From positions 1 through 15,998 of the forward strand of contig JBEGVK010000239.1 in assembly GCA_041178405.1 (NCBI GenBank): a DNA stretch of 15,998 nt, written 5' to 3'. Source of the stretch: UBA668 sp041178405 (GTDB lineage Bacteria; Actinomycetota; Acidimicrobiia; Acidimicrobiales; Ilumatobacteraceae). Of this stretch, positions 1-6,938 are shown one piece after another. Position numbers and translations under genes: made by a program. The notes beneath the pieces were generated by a model that saw only the letters and a program-made list of their open reading frames with translations, was not told the DNA's origin and did no database searches. The stretch's first letter is position 1; every line of letters starts with the position of its first letter.

Positions 1-371
1 TCCACATGCACCAGGCCGACTACTGGTACTGCCCGGTCGGCACGATCAGGGTGGTCCTGCACGACCTCCGTGAGGGTGGGCCCACCGACGGTGCCACCGA
101 GTGCTTCGACATCGGCGGCGATGACCACCGCGGGGTGTTCATCCCACCCGGCGTGGCACACGGCTTCGCAGCGCTCACCGACGTCGTGATGACGTACCTC
201 GTCGACGGCTATTACAACCCTGCCGACGAGCTCGGCGTCCGCTGGGACGATCCGGTGATCGGTGCCGACTGGGGGATCACCGATCCGATTCTCAGCGAGC
301 GCGACCGCACTAACCCGCTGCGGGCCGACCTGCCAGCGGCTCGCCGCCCCTACTGGCCGATGAGGACGTGA
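1..371 (+). CDS. rfbC: dTDP-4-dehydrorhamnose 3,5-epimerase, C-terminal part (5'-truncated by window)
   Basis: RmlC/RfbC epimerises C3 and C5 of dTDP-4-keto-6-deoxyglucose in dTDP-L-rhamnose synthesis. About 122 residues are visible against a usual 180-200, so the N-terminal third lies upstream; the reading frame is open to base 1, and the ATG at base 6 is internal. Family marks seen are DYWYCPVGTIRVVLHDLR early in the fragment (a cupin strand followed by the 'DLR' turn), FIPPGVAHGFAAL (the RmlC 'IPxGxAHGF' strand), and YYNPADELGVRWDDP followed by a GADW segment, matching the usual RmlC tail. It ends 1 base before rfbB, and rfbB and rfbD follow in pathway company, which supports the call. rfbA is not in the window. 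Identity is strong; the truncation is only a window-edge effect. Confidence 0.88.
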   Translation, partial: HMHQADYWYCPVGTIRVVLHDLREGGPTDGATECFDIGGDDHRGVFIPPGVAHGFAALTDVVMTYLVDGYYNPADELGVRWDDPVIGADWGITDPILSERDRTNPLRADLPAARRPYWPMRT

Positions 372-372
372 G

Positions 373-1338
373 ATGAAGCTGTTCGTCACCGGAGCAGCCG
401 GCTTCATCGGCTCGAACTACGTGCGCTGGGTGCTCGGCAACAGCGACCACGAGGTCACCATCCTCGATGCACTCACCTATGCGGGCAACCTCGAGAGCAT
501 CCGTGACGTGCTCGACGACGCCCGGTGCTCGTTCGTCCACGCCGACATCTGCGACCAGGATGCGGTGCTGCGCAGCATGGACGGCCATGACGCCGTAGTG
601 CACTTCGCTGCCGAGAGCCACGTCGACCGCAGCATCAAGGATCCGTACGCCTTCGTGCGCACGAACTGCTTCGGCACCAACGTGCTGTGCGATGTCGCTC
701 GCCAGGTGGGTGTGCAGCGCTTCCTGCACATCAGCACCGACGAGGTCTACGGCAGCATCGATGTCGGGTCGTTCGCCGAGACCGACCGCCTGACGCCGCG
801 TTCGCCGTACAGCGCCGCGAAGGCCGGCAGCGACCTGATCGCCCTCAGCTACGTCACCACCTACGGGCTGCCGGTGGTGGTCACGCGCTGCAGCAACAAT
901 TTCGGGCCGTACCAGTTCCCCGAGAAGGTCATCCCGCTCTTCACGACCAACCTGCTCGACGGACGCAAGGTGCCGCTGTACGGCGACGGCGGCAATGTCC
1001 GCGACTGGATCCATGTCGAAGACCACAACCGTGCCGCGCATCTCGTGCTCGAGCGCGGCACGGTCGGCGAGGTGTACAACATCGGCGCACACCACGAGCT
1101 CACGAATCGCGAGCTCACCTACAAGCTGCTCGAGCTCTGCGGCCGCGACGAGAGCTTCATCGAGCCGGTCGCCGACCGCCTGGGCCACGACCGCCGCTAC
1201 TCGGTCAACATCGACAAGGTCAGCGCCCTCGGCTGGCGGCTGCAGCGGTCGTTCGACGAGTCGCTTGCCGAGACAGTGGCGTGGTACCGCGACAACCGGT
1301 GGTGGTGGGAGCCGTTGAAGGCCCGGGCAGGGCTGTAG
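373..1338 (+). CDS. rfbB: dTDP-glucose 4,6-dehydratase
   Basis: RmlB/RfbB converts dTDP-glucose to dTDP-4-keto-6-deoxyglucose with bound NAD+. It is 321 residues, close to the family's 325-355, and is a short-chain dehydrogenase of the extended type. The N-terminal Rossmann motif TGAAGFIGS is at residues 6-14. The catalytic Thr/Asp/Glu triplet of this dehydratase lies in STDEVYG (121-127). Tyr146 and Lys150 form the YxxxK pair in YSAAK. The segments SNNFGPYQFPEKVIPLF (174-190) and GDGGNVRDWIHV (204-215) are typical of RmlB. The start follows a GAGG (362-365) with 7 bases of spacing and lies 1 base after the rfbC stop. The rfbD start abuts its stop, so the three genes form one tightly coupled operon. 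Confidence 0.95.
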   Translation: MKLFVTGAAGFIGSNYVRWVLGNSDHEVTILDALTYAGNLESIRDVLDDARCSFVHADICDQDAVLRSMDGHDAVVHFAAESHVDRSIKDPYAFVRTNCFGTNVLCDVARQVGVQRFLHISTDEVYGSIDVGSFAETDRLTPRSPYSAAKAGSDLIALSYVTTYGLPVVVTRCSNNFGPYQFPEKVIPLFTTNLLDGRKVPLYGDGGNVRDWIHVEDHNRAAHLVLERGTVGEVYNIGAHHELTNRELTYKLLELCGRDESFIEPVADRLGHDRRYSVNIDKVSALGWRLQRSFDESLAETVAWYRDNRWWWEPLKARAGL

Positions 1339-2208
1339 ATGCGGGTGCTCATCACCGGCGGTGCCGGTCAGCTCGGCACAGAGCTGGCGGCCCACTGTGC
1401 CGTGCGCGGCGACGATGTGGTGGCCGTCGACCGCAGCGTGCTCGACATCACCGATCGAGGACAGGTGCTCCAGGCGGTCACCTCGATGCGGCCTGATGTA
1501 CTCGTGAACTGCGCAGCGTGGACCGCCGTCGACGCATGCGAGGGCAACCCAGGGCTTGCCATGAACCTGAACGGCCACGCCGTTCGATGGCTTGCCGAGG
1601 CCTGCGACCGCGTCGGCACCCACCTCGTGCACCTCAGCACCGACTACGTGTTCGACGGCACCCTCGACAGGCCGTACCACGAGCACGACATGCCGTCACC
1701 GCGCAGCGTGTACGGCACGACGAAACTGGCCGGGGAGCGCGAGGCCCTGGTGCTCGGCGCAGCGGCCACCGTGGTGCGCACGAGCTGGGTGTGCGGATAC
1801 CACGGCTCGAACATGGTGAAGACCATCATGCGGCTCGCCGCATCGCAGCCGACCCTGTCGTTCGTGTCCGACCAGGTGGGTCACCCCACCTTCACCTCCG
1901 ACCTCGCACCTGCGCTCCGCCGACTGGCGCTCGACCGACTCAGTGGCATCGTGCACGTCACGAACCAGGGTGCGTGCTCGTGGTTCGAGTTCGCTGCTTC
2001 AGTGGTGTCGGCGATGGGACTCGATCCCGACCGGGTGCGGCCGATTGCCACCGCCGACCTCGACCCGCCCCGCCCGGCGCCGCGCCCGGCGAACAGCGTG
2101 CTCGACAATGCCGTGCTGCGCGCAGCCGGCTATCCGTCGCTCCGCGATCACCGCGAGCCGCTGGCCGAGCTCGTCGCCGCCCTGTCGGGCGGTCAGCGCG
2201 CCGACTAG
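1339..2208 (+). CDS. rfbD: dTDP-4-dehydrorhamnose reductase
   Basis: RmlD/RfbD performs the last step to dTDP-L-rhamnose, the NAD(P)H reduction of dTDP-4-keto-L-rhamnose. It is 289 residues, the usual family size. It shows the nucleotide-binding TGGAGQLGTEL (6-16), the STDYVFDG segment (100-107), the catalytic pair Tyr125/Lys129 in YGTTK, RTSWV (147-151) and RPAPRPANSVLDN (245-257), the last being a characteristic RmlD C-terminal stretch. The ATG directly abuts the rfbB TAG, so translation is probably coupled. It closes the rhamnose operon. The next gene begins 57 bases on with its own strong ribosome binding site and belongs to a different pathway. Confidence 0.95.
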   Translation: MRVLITGGAGQLGTELAAHCAVRGDDVVAVDRSVLDITDRGQVLQAVTSMRPDVLVNCAAWTAVDACEGNPGLAMNLNGHAVRWLAEACDRVGTHLVHLSTDYVFDGTLDRPYHEHDMPSPRSVYGTTKLAGEREALVLGAAATVVRTSWVCGYHGSNMVKTIMRLAASQPTLSFVSDQVGHPTFTSDLAPALRRLALDRLSGIVHVTNQGACSWFEFAASVVSAMGLDPDRVRPIATADLDPPRPAPRPANSVLDNAVLRAAGYPSLRDHREPLAELVAALSGGQRAD

Positions 2209-2231
2209 ATTGTTAGGAACCGAACGAACGT

Positions 2232-2248
2232 CGGCCGCCCGACGGCCG
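2232..2248 (+). other. Short GC stem-loop between rfbD and the catabolic operon
   Basis: Two copies of CGGCCG (2232-2237 and 2243-2248) flank the loop cccga. CGGCCG is its own reverse complement, so the two copies form a 6-bp all-GC stem. It lies in the 57-base gap after rfbD and 5 bases before the AAAGGAG of the next gene. There is no T-tract, so it is not a classical intrinsic terminator. It may slow polymerase between the sugar operon and the catabolic operon, or sit in the leader of the latter. A TAGATT at 2206-2211 could be a -10 box for a new promoter, but no convincing -35 is seen. Confidence 0.35.
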
Positions 2249-2253
2249 TGCGG

Positions 2254-2260
2254 AAAGGAG
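2254..2260 (+). promoter_or_regulatory. Ribosome binding site that decides the dioxygenase start
   Basis: AAAGGAG is the best Shine-Dalgarno match in the window and sits 5 bases before the ATG at 2266. It therefore favours ATG 2266 over the in-frame GTG at 2248, which would place the site inside the coding region. Confidence 0.75.
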
Positions 2261-2265
2261 TTCCG

Positions 2266-3129
2266 ATGGGAGAGATCGTCGGCACAGCGATCGTCGCCCA
2301 CGTGCCGCCGCTCGTCCTGCCCGAGCCCGTGCGCCTCGAGCTGAACGGCGGCAAGGACTTCTCCATTGTCGACGGCCTCCATCGGATGCGCCGTGAGCAA
2401 CTCGACCCGCTCGGTGCCGACACGATCATCGTGCTCGACACGCATTGGTACACCACCTTCGAGTGGGTGGTCAGCGCGCATGAACGCCGCACCGGCCGGT
2501 TCACGAGCGAGGAACTGCCGCGCGGCAATCCGCAGATGCCCTACGACCTGCCCGGTGATCCCGAGTTGGCGAAGCTGATGGCCGAGGTGGCGGCCGAGCG
2601 CGACGACACATGGGTGCACGCATCGGACGACCCGTGCCTGCCCATTCACTACGCCACCGTCTACCTGACGCCATTCCTGCAGCGCGACGAGGCCTGGATG
2701 TCCGCCGGCATCTGCCAGACCGCCGAGTACGACGACTTCGTGATCTTCGGCGAGGTGCTCCGCGAGGCGGTCCGCCGCAGCGACCGACGCGTCGTGGTGC
2801 TGGCGAGCGGCGCGCTGTCGCACAAGTTCTGGCCGCTGCGCGAACTGCGCCAGCATGAGGGTGCCGATCCGGCCCACGTCTACAGCGCTGCGCACCGAGC
2901 TGCCGACGAGCGGGTCATCTCGCTGCTCGAGCGCGGCGAGCATGCCACGGTGCTCGCGGAATACCCAGAGTTCAGGAAGTTCTCGCCTGAGGGCCGCTTT
3001 GCCCACTATGTCATCATGGCGTCAGCGCTCGGCGGGCCCTCGTGGAACACTCCCGGCATCGCCTACAGCGACTATGAGAACGCTGCAGGTACCGGTCAGA
3101 TCCACATGTGGTTCCCCGGCGCACGCTGA
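2266..3129 (+). CDS. Class III extradiol ring-cleavage dioxygenase, homoprotocatechuate 2,3-dioxygenase (HpcB/HpaD) type
   Basis: A LigB-superfamily non-haem Fe(II) enzyme that opens a catechol ring next to the two hydroxyls. From ATG 2266 it is 287 residues, matching E. coli HpcB (about 283). The expected metal ligands fall at family positions: His12 (in AHVPP), His60 (in DTIIVLDTHW) and Glu242 (in FSPEGRFAH). Second-sphere His128 (LPIHYATV) and His186 (SGALSHKFW) are also present. The tail GTGQIHMWFP resembles the HpcB tail, and DTIIVLDTHW is closer to HpcB than to MhpB as I recall them. It opens a co-directional set with a FAH-family enzyme, cupin and aromatic hydroxylase, which fits meta-cleavage. 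The substrate could be 3,4-dihydroxyphenylacetate or another substituted catechol; this cannot be settled from sequence alone. The in-frame GTG at 2248 is a less likely start. Confidence 0.85.
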   Translation: MGEIVGTAIVAHVPPLVLPEPVRLELNGGKDFSIVDGLHRMRREQLDPLGADTIIVLDTHWYTTFEWVVSAHERRTGRFTSEELPRGNPQMPYDLPGDPELAKLMAEVAAERDDTWVHASDDPCLPIHYATVYLTPFLQRDEAWMSAGICQTAEYDDFVIFGEVLREAVRRSDRRVVVLASGALSHKFWPLRELRQHEGADPAHVYSAAHRAADERVISLLERGEHATVLAEYPEFRKFSPEGRFAHYVIMASALGGPSWNTPGIAYSDYENAAGTGQIHMWFPGAR

Positions 3130-3141
3130 GGAGGACACACC

Positions 3142-3993
3142 ATGCGACTTGCCAACCATGCCGGACGCGCCACCGTCGTCGTCGACGGACGGGCAGTCGA
3201 TGTCGAGACCGCATCGGGGGGCTCGCTCGGCAGCGACCCCATGCTGCTCGCCGAGCTCGCCAACCACCCGGCGCTGCAGCGCATCGCCGACGCAGCGGTG
3301 CCCGCCGACTGGCCTGCTGTCGACGAGGCCAGGCTCGGTGCACCTGTGCCGCGGCCGCCGAAGGGGTTCGGCGTGGCGCTCAACTACCGACAGCACGCAG
3401 TAGAGAGCAATCTTTCGATTCCCGAGGAACCGCACCTGTTCGCGAAGACCGAGAACTGCGTCTGCGGGCCCTTCGACGACATCGTCGTACCGGCGGGCCG
3501 CGAGAAGGTCGACTACGAGGCCGAGCTCGTCATTGCGTTCGGCCGTCGGTGCTCGGGCGCCACGCGTGCCGACGCATGGAGCTATCTCGCAGGCGTGACG
3601 TGCGGCCAGGACATCTCTGACCGCGGCGAGCAGTTCCGGCTGCCGGTGAAGCAGTTCACGATCGCCAAGTCGTACGACACCTTCGGCCCGATCGGGCCGT
3701 ATCTCGTGACACCCGATGAGTTCGCCGATCCCGACGCGCTCGACCTCGTCGGACGCCTGTCCGGGGTCGAGATGCAGCGCACCAGCACGAACGACCTCAT
3801 CTTCGGCGTGCCGGCACTGGTCGAGTGGCTCAGCCGCTTCATCACGTTCCAGGCGGGCGATCTCGTCTGGACCGGCACGCCCGGCGGTGTGGGCGAGGCC
3901 CAGCAGCCGCCCCGGTTCCTGCGCGCCGGCGACATCGTCGAGACTGAGATTCCCGGCATCGGCTGCATGCGCAACCCGGTGGTCGTGCGATGA
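3142..3993 (+). CDS. Fumarylacetoacetate-hydrolase-family enzyme (HpaG/HpcE-like isomerase or decarboxylase, or acylpyruvate hydrolase)
   Basis: FAH-family enzymes act on the 2-oxo/enol acids made by ring cleavage, by hydrolysis, decarboxylation or isomerisation. At 283 residues this is the usual single-domain size, with a divergent N-terminal 65 residues and the catalytic fold after PPKGFGVALNYRQHA (73-86). Metal-binding acidic residues are Glu126 and Glu128 (YEAELVIAFG) and Asp157 (GQDISDR). Lys176 lies in AKSYDTFGPIGPYL, and the C-terminal signature is TGTPGGVG (244-251). The start has a GAGGAGG (3128-3134) 7 bases upstream that overlaps the dioxygenase stop. It follows an HpcB-like dioxygenase, so the likeliest job is processing of the ring-fission product, as HpaG/HpcE do in homoprotocatechuate degradation. 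The exact reaction is inferred from context. Confidence 0.85.
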   Translation: MRLANHAGRATVVVDGRAVDVETASGGSLGSDPMLLAELANHPALQRIADAAVPADWPAVDEARLGAPVPRPPKGFGVALNYRQHAVESNLSIPEEPHLFAKTENCVCGPFDDIVVPAGREKVDYEAELVIAFGRRCSGATRADAWSYLAGVTCGQDISDRGEQFRLPVKQFTIAKSYDTFGPIGPYLVTPDEFADPDALDLVGRLSGVEMQRTSTNDLIFGVPALVEWLSRFITFQAGDLVWTGTPGGVGEAQQPPRFLRAGDIVETEIPGIGCMRNPVVVR

Positions 3994-4352
3994 AGGTGAT
4001 CCCCGAGGGTGACCGGTCGCAGGTGTACGGCGGCCGCTTCACCGGTGGCGTCGAACTCGAGATGCTGCATGCCACGCCGACCGACGACGAGCCCGATACG
4101 GCGCTCGTGCACTTCCACGACGGTGCGGTCACCTTCTGGCACGTGCATCCGGGCGGACAGCAGCTCTTCGTCGTGAGCGGCGAGGCGCGCGTCGGCACCG
4201 AGGCCGACGGCGAGGTGAGGCTGCAGCCCGGATCGCTCGTGGTGTGCCCGGCCGGCGAGCGCCACTGGCACGGTGCTGCGCCCGGCGGCGACTCCACCCT
4301 GCTGGCAGTCACGTGGGGGACCACGCAGTGGGAGGACCGCAGTCCCCTGTGA
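3990..4352 (+). CDS. Small single-domain cupin protein
   Basis: A 120-residue single cupin domain. Motif 1 is FWHVHPGGQQLFVVSGEA (49-66), with the metal-binding His51 and His53; the glutamate usual in this motif is replaced by glutamine (Gln57/Gln58). Motif 2 is GSLVVCPAGERHWHGA (81-96), with the third histidine at His92. Its ATG overlaps the FAH-gene stop in an ATGA, and its own stop overlaps the next GTG in GTGA, so it sits inside the catabolic operon. It could be a metal-dependent isomerase, decarboxylase or dioxygenase acting on a pathway intermediate, or a small-molecule-binding helper; the sequence does not tell which. The fold call is firm and the role unknown. Confidence 0.75.
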   Translation: MKVIPEGDRSQVYGGRFTGGVELEMLHATPTDDEPDTALVHFHDGAVTFWHVHPGGQQLFVVSGEARVGTEADGEVRLQPGSLVVCPAGERHWHGAAPGGDSTLLAVTWGTTQWEDRSPL

Positions 4353-5689
4353 GCGCCCTGTCGCGGCACGACTACGACGTTGCCGTCGTCGGCTTCGGTC
4401 CTACCGGCGCTGCGCTGGCGATGGCGCTCGGCCTGCAGGGGCTGCGTGTCGTCGTGTACGAGCGCAGCGCTGCGCCGTACTCGCAGCCGCGTGCCTGCCA
4501 CCTGGATGCCGAGATCGCCCGCATCCTCGCCAGATACGGGTTCGCCGATCAACTGCATGACGTGCTGACCGTGTCGGCGGGAATGGAGTACGTCGACGCC
4601 GGCGGCCGCAGGCTGTTCACCTTCGAAGGGTTCGAGCGTGCCCCGCTGCTCGGCTGGCACGAGGACTACGTGTTCATCCAGCCCGAACTCGAAGCCATGC
4701 TCCGGGCCGGCATCGCTGGCCTGCCGTGTGTCGATGTCCGCAGTCCTGTCGAGGCACCGCCGCTCGACGCCCTCCTCGCCGAGTCGGCATATGTGGTGGG
4801 ATGCGACGGAGCGACGAGCGCCGTTCGCCAGGCGCTCGGCATCGGCCTGGCCGACCTCGATTACGACGAGCCGTGGCTGGTGGTCGACCTGATGCTTCGA
4901 TCCGAGCCCGACCCGCCGCTGCCCGGCATCATCCAGCAGGTGTGCGATCCGCGGCGCCTCGCCACGTTCGTGCCATCCCACGGAGCGCATCGCCGCTGGG
5001 AGTTCCTCCTCACCGATGGCGAGCAGCCCGATCCGTGGGAGCTCGTCGCGCCATGGGGTGTCGATCCCGGCAACAGCGATCTGGTCCGCGCGGTGCCGTA
5101 TCGGTTCCATGCCCTGATCGCCGACCGCTGGCGCGCCGGTCCCGACGGGAGGGTCTTCATTGCCGGCGATGCCGCGCACATGATGCCGCCGTTCATGGGG
5201 CAGGGGATGTGCAGCGGAATCCGCGATGCCGACAATCTGGCGTGGAGACTCGGCGAGGTGCTGCGCAGCGAGTCGACGCCGGACGCGCTCGACTCGTACG
5301 AACTCGAGCGGGCGCCGCACGTCCGCAACGTCATCGCATTGTCGATCGAGGCGGGCCGCACGCTGGCGCGACTGGCGGCTGATCCATCTGATCTCCCCGT
5401 GCCGTCGGCACCGGATCCCCTGCGATGGTCGCGCCTGCCGGGACTCGACCTCGGCGAGGGGTTCCCTGTGGGACATCAGGTGCCCCAGCCAGACCGTCTC
5501 GACGGCCGCCTCACGCCATGGACATGGGTGGCGGCCGATGAGGACTTCGTCGCGCCCGACGGCCGTCCTGTGGTGGTCGAGCCTCGGGCCACCTACGGGA
5601 TGCGCGCCGTGCTGGTGCGCCCCGACCGCTACATCGCCGCCACAGTCAGCGCGGATGCAGCACGATCGGCAGTTCCTTCAGGCCATTGA
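4349..5689 (+). CDS. FAD-dependent aromatic hydroxylase, MhpA-like, compact form
   Basis: A class A flavoprotein monooxygenase that would add a hydroxyl to a phenolic ring using NAD(P)H and O2. From the GTG at 4349 (GTGA overlap with the cupin stop) it has 446 residues. It carries the FAD Rossmann motif GFGPTG (15-20), Glu38 at the end of the second strand (VVVYERS), the DG motif GCDGATSAVR (151-160) and the GD motif GRVFIAGDAAHMMPPFMGQG (267-286). The conserved blocks QPRACHLDAE and IRDADNLAWRL and the tail VRPDRYIAATV recall MhpA, 3-(3-hydroxyphenyl)propionate hydroxylase, which is about 554 residues. About 100 residues are missing, mainly before the DG motif (130-145) and from the C-terminal thioredoxin-like domain. 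The last 44 bases overlap the P450 gene on the other strand. The substrate is unknown; an in-frame upstream ATG at 4244 would overlap the cupin and adds a non-homologous tail. Confidence 0.85.
   Translation: MSALSRHDYDVAVVGFGPTGAALAMALGLQGLRVVVYERSAAPYSQPRACHLDAEIARILARYGFADQLHDVLTVSAGMEYVDAGGRRLFTFEGFERAPLLGWHEDYVFIQPELEAMLRAGIAGLPCVDVRSPVEAPPLDALLAESAYVVGCDGATSAVRQALGIGLADLDYDEPWLVVDLMLRSEPDPPLPGIIQQVCDPRRLATFVPSHGAHRRWEFLLTDGEQPDPWELVAPWGVDPGNSDLVRAVPYRFHALIADRWRAGPDGRVFIAGDAAHMMPPFMGQGMCSGIRDADNLAWRLGEVLRSESTPDALDSYELERAPHVRNVIALSIEAGRTLARLAADPSDLPVPSAPDPLRWSRLPGLDLGEGFPVGHQVPQPDRLDGRLTPWTWVAADEDFVAPDGRPVVVEPRATYGMRAVLVRPDRYIAATVSADAARSAVPSGH
5646..5689. other. Tail-to-tail coding overlap of hydroxylase and P450 genes (44 bp)
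   Basis: The last 14 codons and stop of the plus-strand hydroxylase lie on the complement of the last codons of the minus-strand P450. Both protein ends look natural: RPDRYIAATV plus a short tail for the hydroxylase, and LKELPIVLHPR for the P450. No separate terminator can fit between the two operons, so transcripts from both sides may be complementary here. Confidence 0.85.
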
Positions 5690-6926
5690 TGAAGTTGCTG
5701 CGCACGCGTCGGGGCGTGCCGGCGAGTTCGATCCGCTCCACCCTGTCGGCGAGTGCGGCGAGGAACGTGCGCACCTCGAGACGTGCCATCCACTGTCCGA
5801 GACACAGGTGCGGACCACCGCCGCCGAAGGTGACATGCCGATTCGGGGTTCGGCTGATGTCGAAGCGCTGCGGATCGTCGAATGCCGCCGGGTCGAAGTT
5901 GGCGGCGAGGTACCACGTCACCACCTTGTCGCCCGCTGCGACGAGCACACCGCCGATCTCGGTGTCGGTGGTGGCTGTCCGTCGAAAGTGCAGCTGCGGG
6001 CTCGTCCAGCGGAGCACCTCCTCGGTGGCCCTGTCGAGCAGCGACGGGTCGTCGCGCAGACGGTCGAGCTGCTCAGGGTGATCGGCGAACGCCAGCAGTC
6101 CCTGCGACAGCGAGTGGCGTGTGGTCTCGTTGCCGGCGATCAGCAGCAGTAGGAAGAAGGTTCCCTGCTCGCGCTCGGTGAGCGACTCGCCGTCGACGAG
6201 AGCGTTGGCGAGCACGGTCAGCACGTCGCCGCCATCGACACCGCGCCGCGCCGCTGCCAGCCGGTCGACGTACTCGAGCACCTTCAGGCTCACCGGACTG
6301 CGGAATGGCAGCAGTCGATACGGGTCGGTGTCGTGGCGGTCGCTCACCACCGGCGAGTAGTCGGGGTCGGCGTTGTACACGACCTGGTCGGCCCAGTGGA
6401 ACAACTGTGGGGCGTCGGTGTCGGGAACGCCGAGCAGTCGGGTGAGCATCCGTATCGGAAGGTCGCGGGCGACGTCGTACACGCCGTCTACGGGGTGCGA
6501 ACCCGACGATCTCGCCACCGCATCGCCGAGCACCTCCTCGACCAGCGACACGGCGTGTGCTGCGTAGGTATCGACGGAGACCTTGCTGAACAGCGGGTTC
6601 ACGAGTTGCCGCAGGCGGGTGTGCCGGGGTGGATCGGTCTCGAGCATGGTCCGCCGAGCGACGAGCGCATCGGACTCGAGCTCTTCGATCTCGGTCCCGT
6701 CGACCTCTGAGGAGAACGTCCGCCAGTCCTTGTGGACGGCGACAACGTGCTCGTGTGTCGTCAGCGACCAGAAACCGCGGCCGTGATGGCCGTTCGCCTC
6801 GGTCTCGTTGACCCACGCAACCGGCGCCAGGCGACGGAACTCGTCGTACTCGGCGTGCGGGACGCATCGCTCGTAGACATCGTGGCTGAGGATGTCGAGG
6901 TGGGGGAGCGAGTCAGAGCGGCGCAC
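5646..6926 (-). CDS. Cytochrome P450, bacterial class I, CYP124/CYP125-like
   Basis: A 426-residue soluble P450 monooxygenase that would need separate ferredoxin and reductase partners, none of which is in the window. The I-helix oxygen-activation motif is AGNETT (264-269), the K-helix ExxR is Glu303-Arg306, and the haem loop is FGGGGPHLCLG with Cys375 as thiolate ligand. Phe-to-Cys spacing in that loop is one residue longer than the classic FxxGxxxCxG, as I recall for CYP124/CYP125-type enzymes. The ETDPPRHTRLRQLV stretch (96-109) and the tail SNFINGLKELPIVLHP also suit that clade. The start is a GTG 12 bases after the livM-livG stop, with no clear Shine-Dalgarno; the next in-frame ATG is at residue 94, so GTG is preferred. 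It is probably the last gene of the transporter operon. The substrate is unknown; sterol-side-chain or alkyl-type substrates are known for relatives. Confidence 0.9.
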   Translation of the reverse strand: MRRSDSLPHLDILSHDVYERCVPHAEYDEFRRLAPVAWVNETEANGHHGRGFWSLTTHEHVVAVHKDWRTFSSEVDGTEIEELESDALVARRTMLETDPPRHTRLRQLVNPLFSKVSVDTYAAHAVSLVEEVLGDAVARSSGSHPVDGVYDVARDLPIRMLTRLLGVPDTDAPQLFHWADQVVYNADPDYSPVVSDRHDTDPYRLLPFRSPVSLKVLEYVDRLAAARRGVDGGDVLTVLANALVDGESLTEREQGTFFLLLLIAGNETTRHSLSQGLLAFADHPEQLDRLRDDPSLLDRATEEVLRWTSPQLHFRRTATTDTEIGGVLVAAGDKVVTWYLAANFDPAAFDDPQRFDISRTPNRHVTFGGGGPHLCLGQWMARLEVRTFLAALADRVERIELAGTPRRVRSNFINGLKELPIVLHPR

Positions 6927-6938
6927 GGCGCGAGCGCT

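Noticed and set aside
310..1686. Long minus-strand open frame across rfbB and rfbD (458 codons)
   Set aside because: It lies opposite genes with clear family motifs; its translation is low-complexity His/Ala/Val/Asp-rich with no motif, as expected for the complement of high-GC coding DNA.
2216..2264. GGAAC (2216-2220) and GTTCC (2260-2264) inverted pair that could enclose the dioxygenase ribosome binding site
   Set aside because: Only 5 bp with a 39-base loop and no extension; expected by chance and too weak to call a riboswitch.
4244..4348. N-terminal extension of the hydroxylase from ATG 4244
   Set aside because: It adds 35 Arg/Pro-rich residues inside the cupin gene before the FAD strand; the GTG at 4349 with a GTGA overlap gives a normal start.
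3842..5476. Minus-strand open frame of 544 codons opposite the FAH, cupin and hydroxylase genes
   Set aside because: It spans three recognisable genes, has no family motif, and is rich in Arg/Ser/Pro of shadow type.
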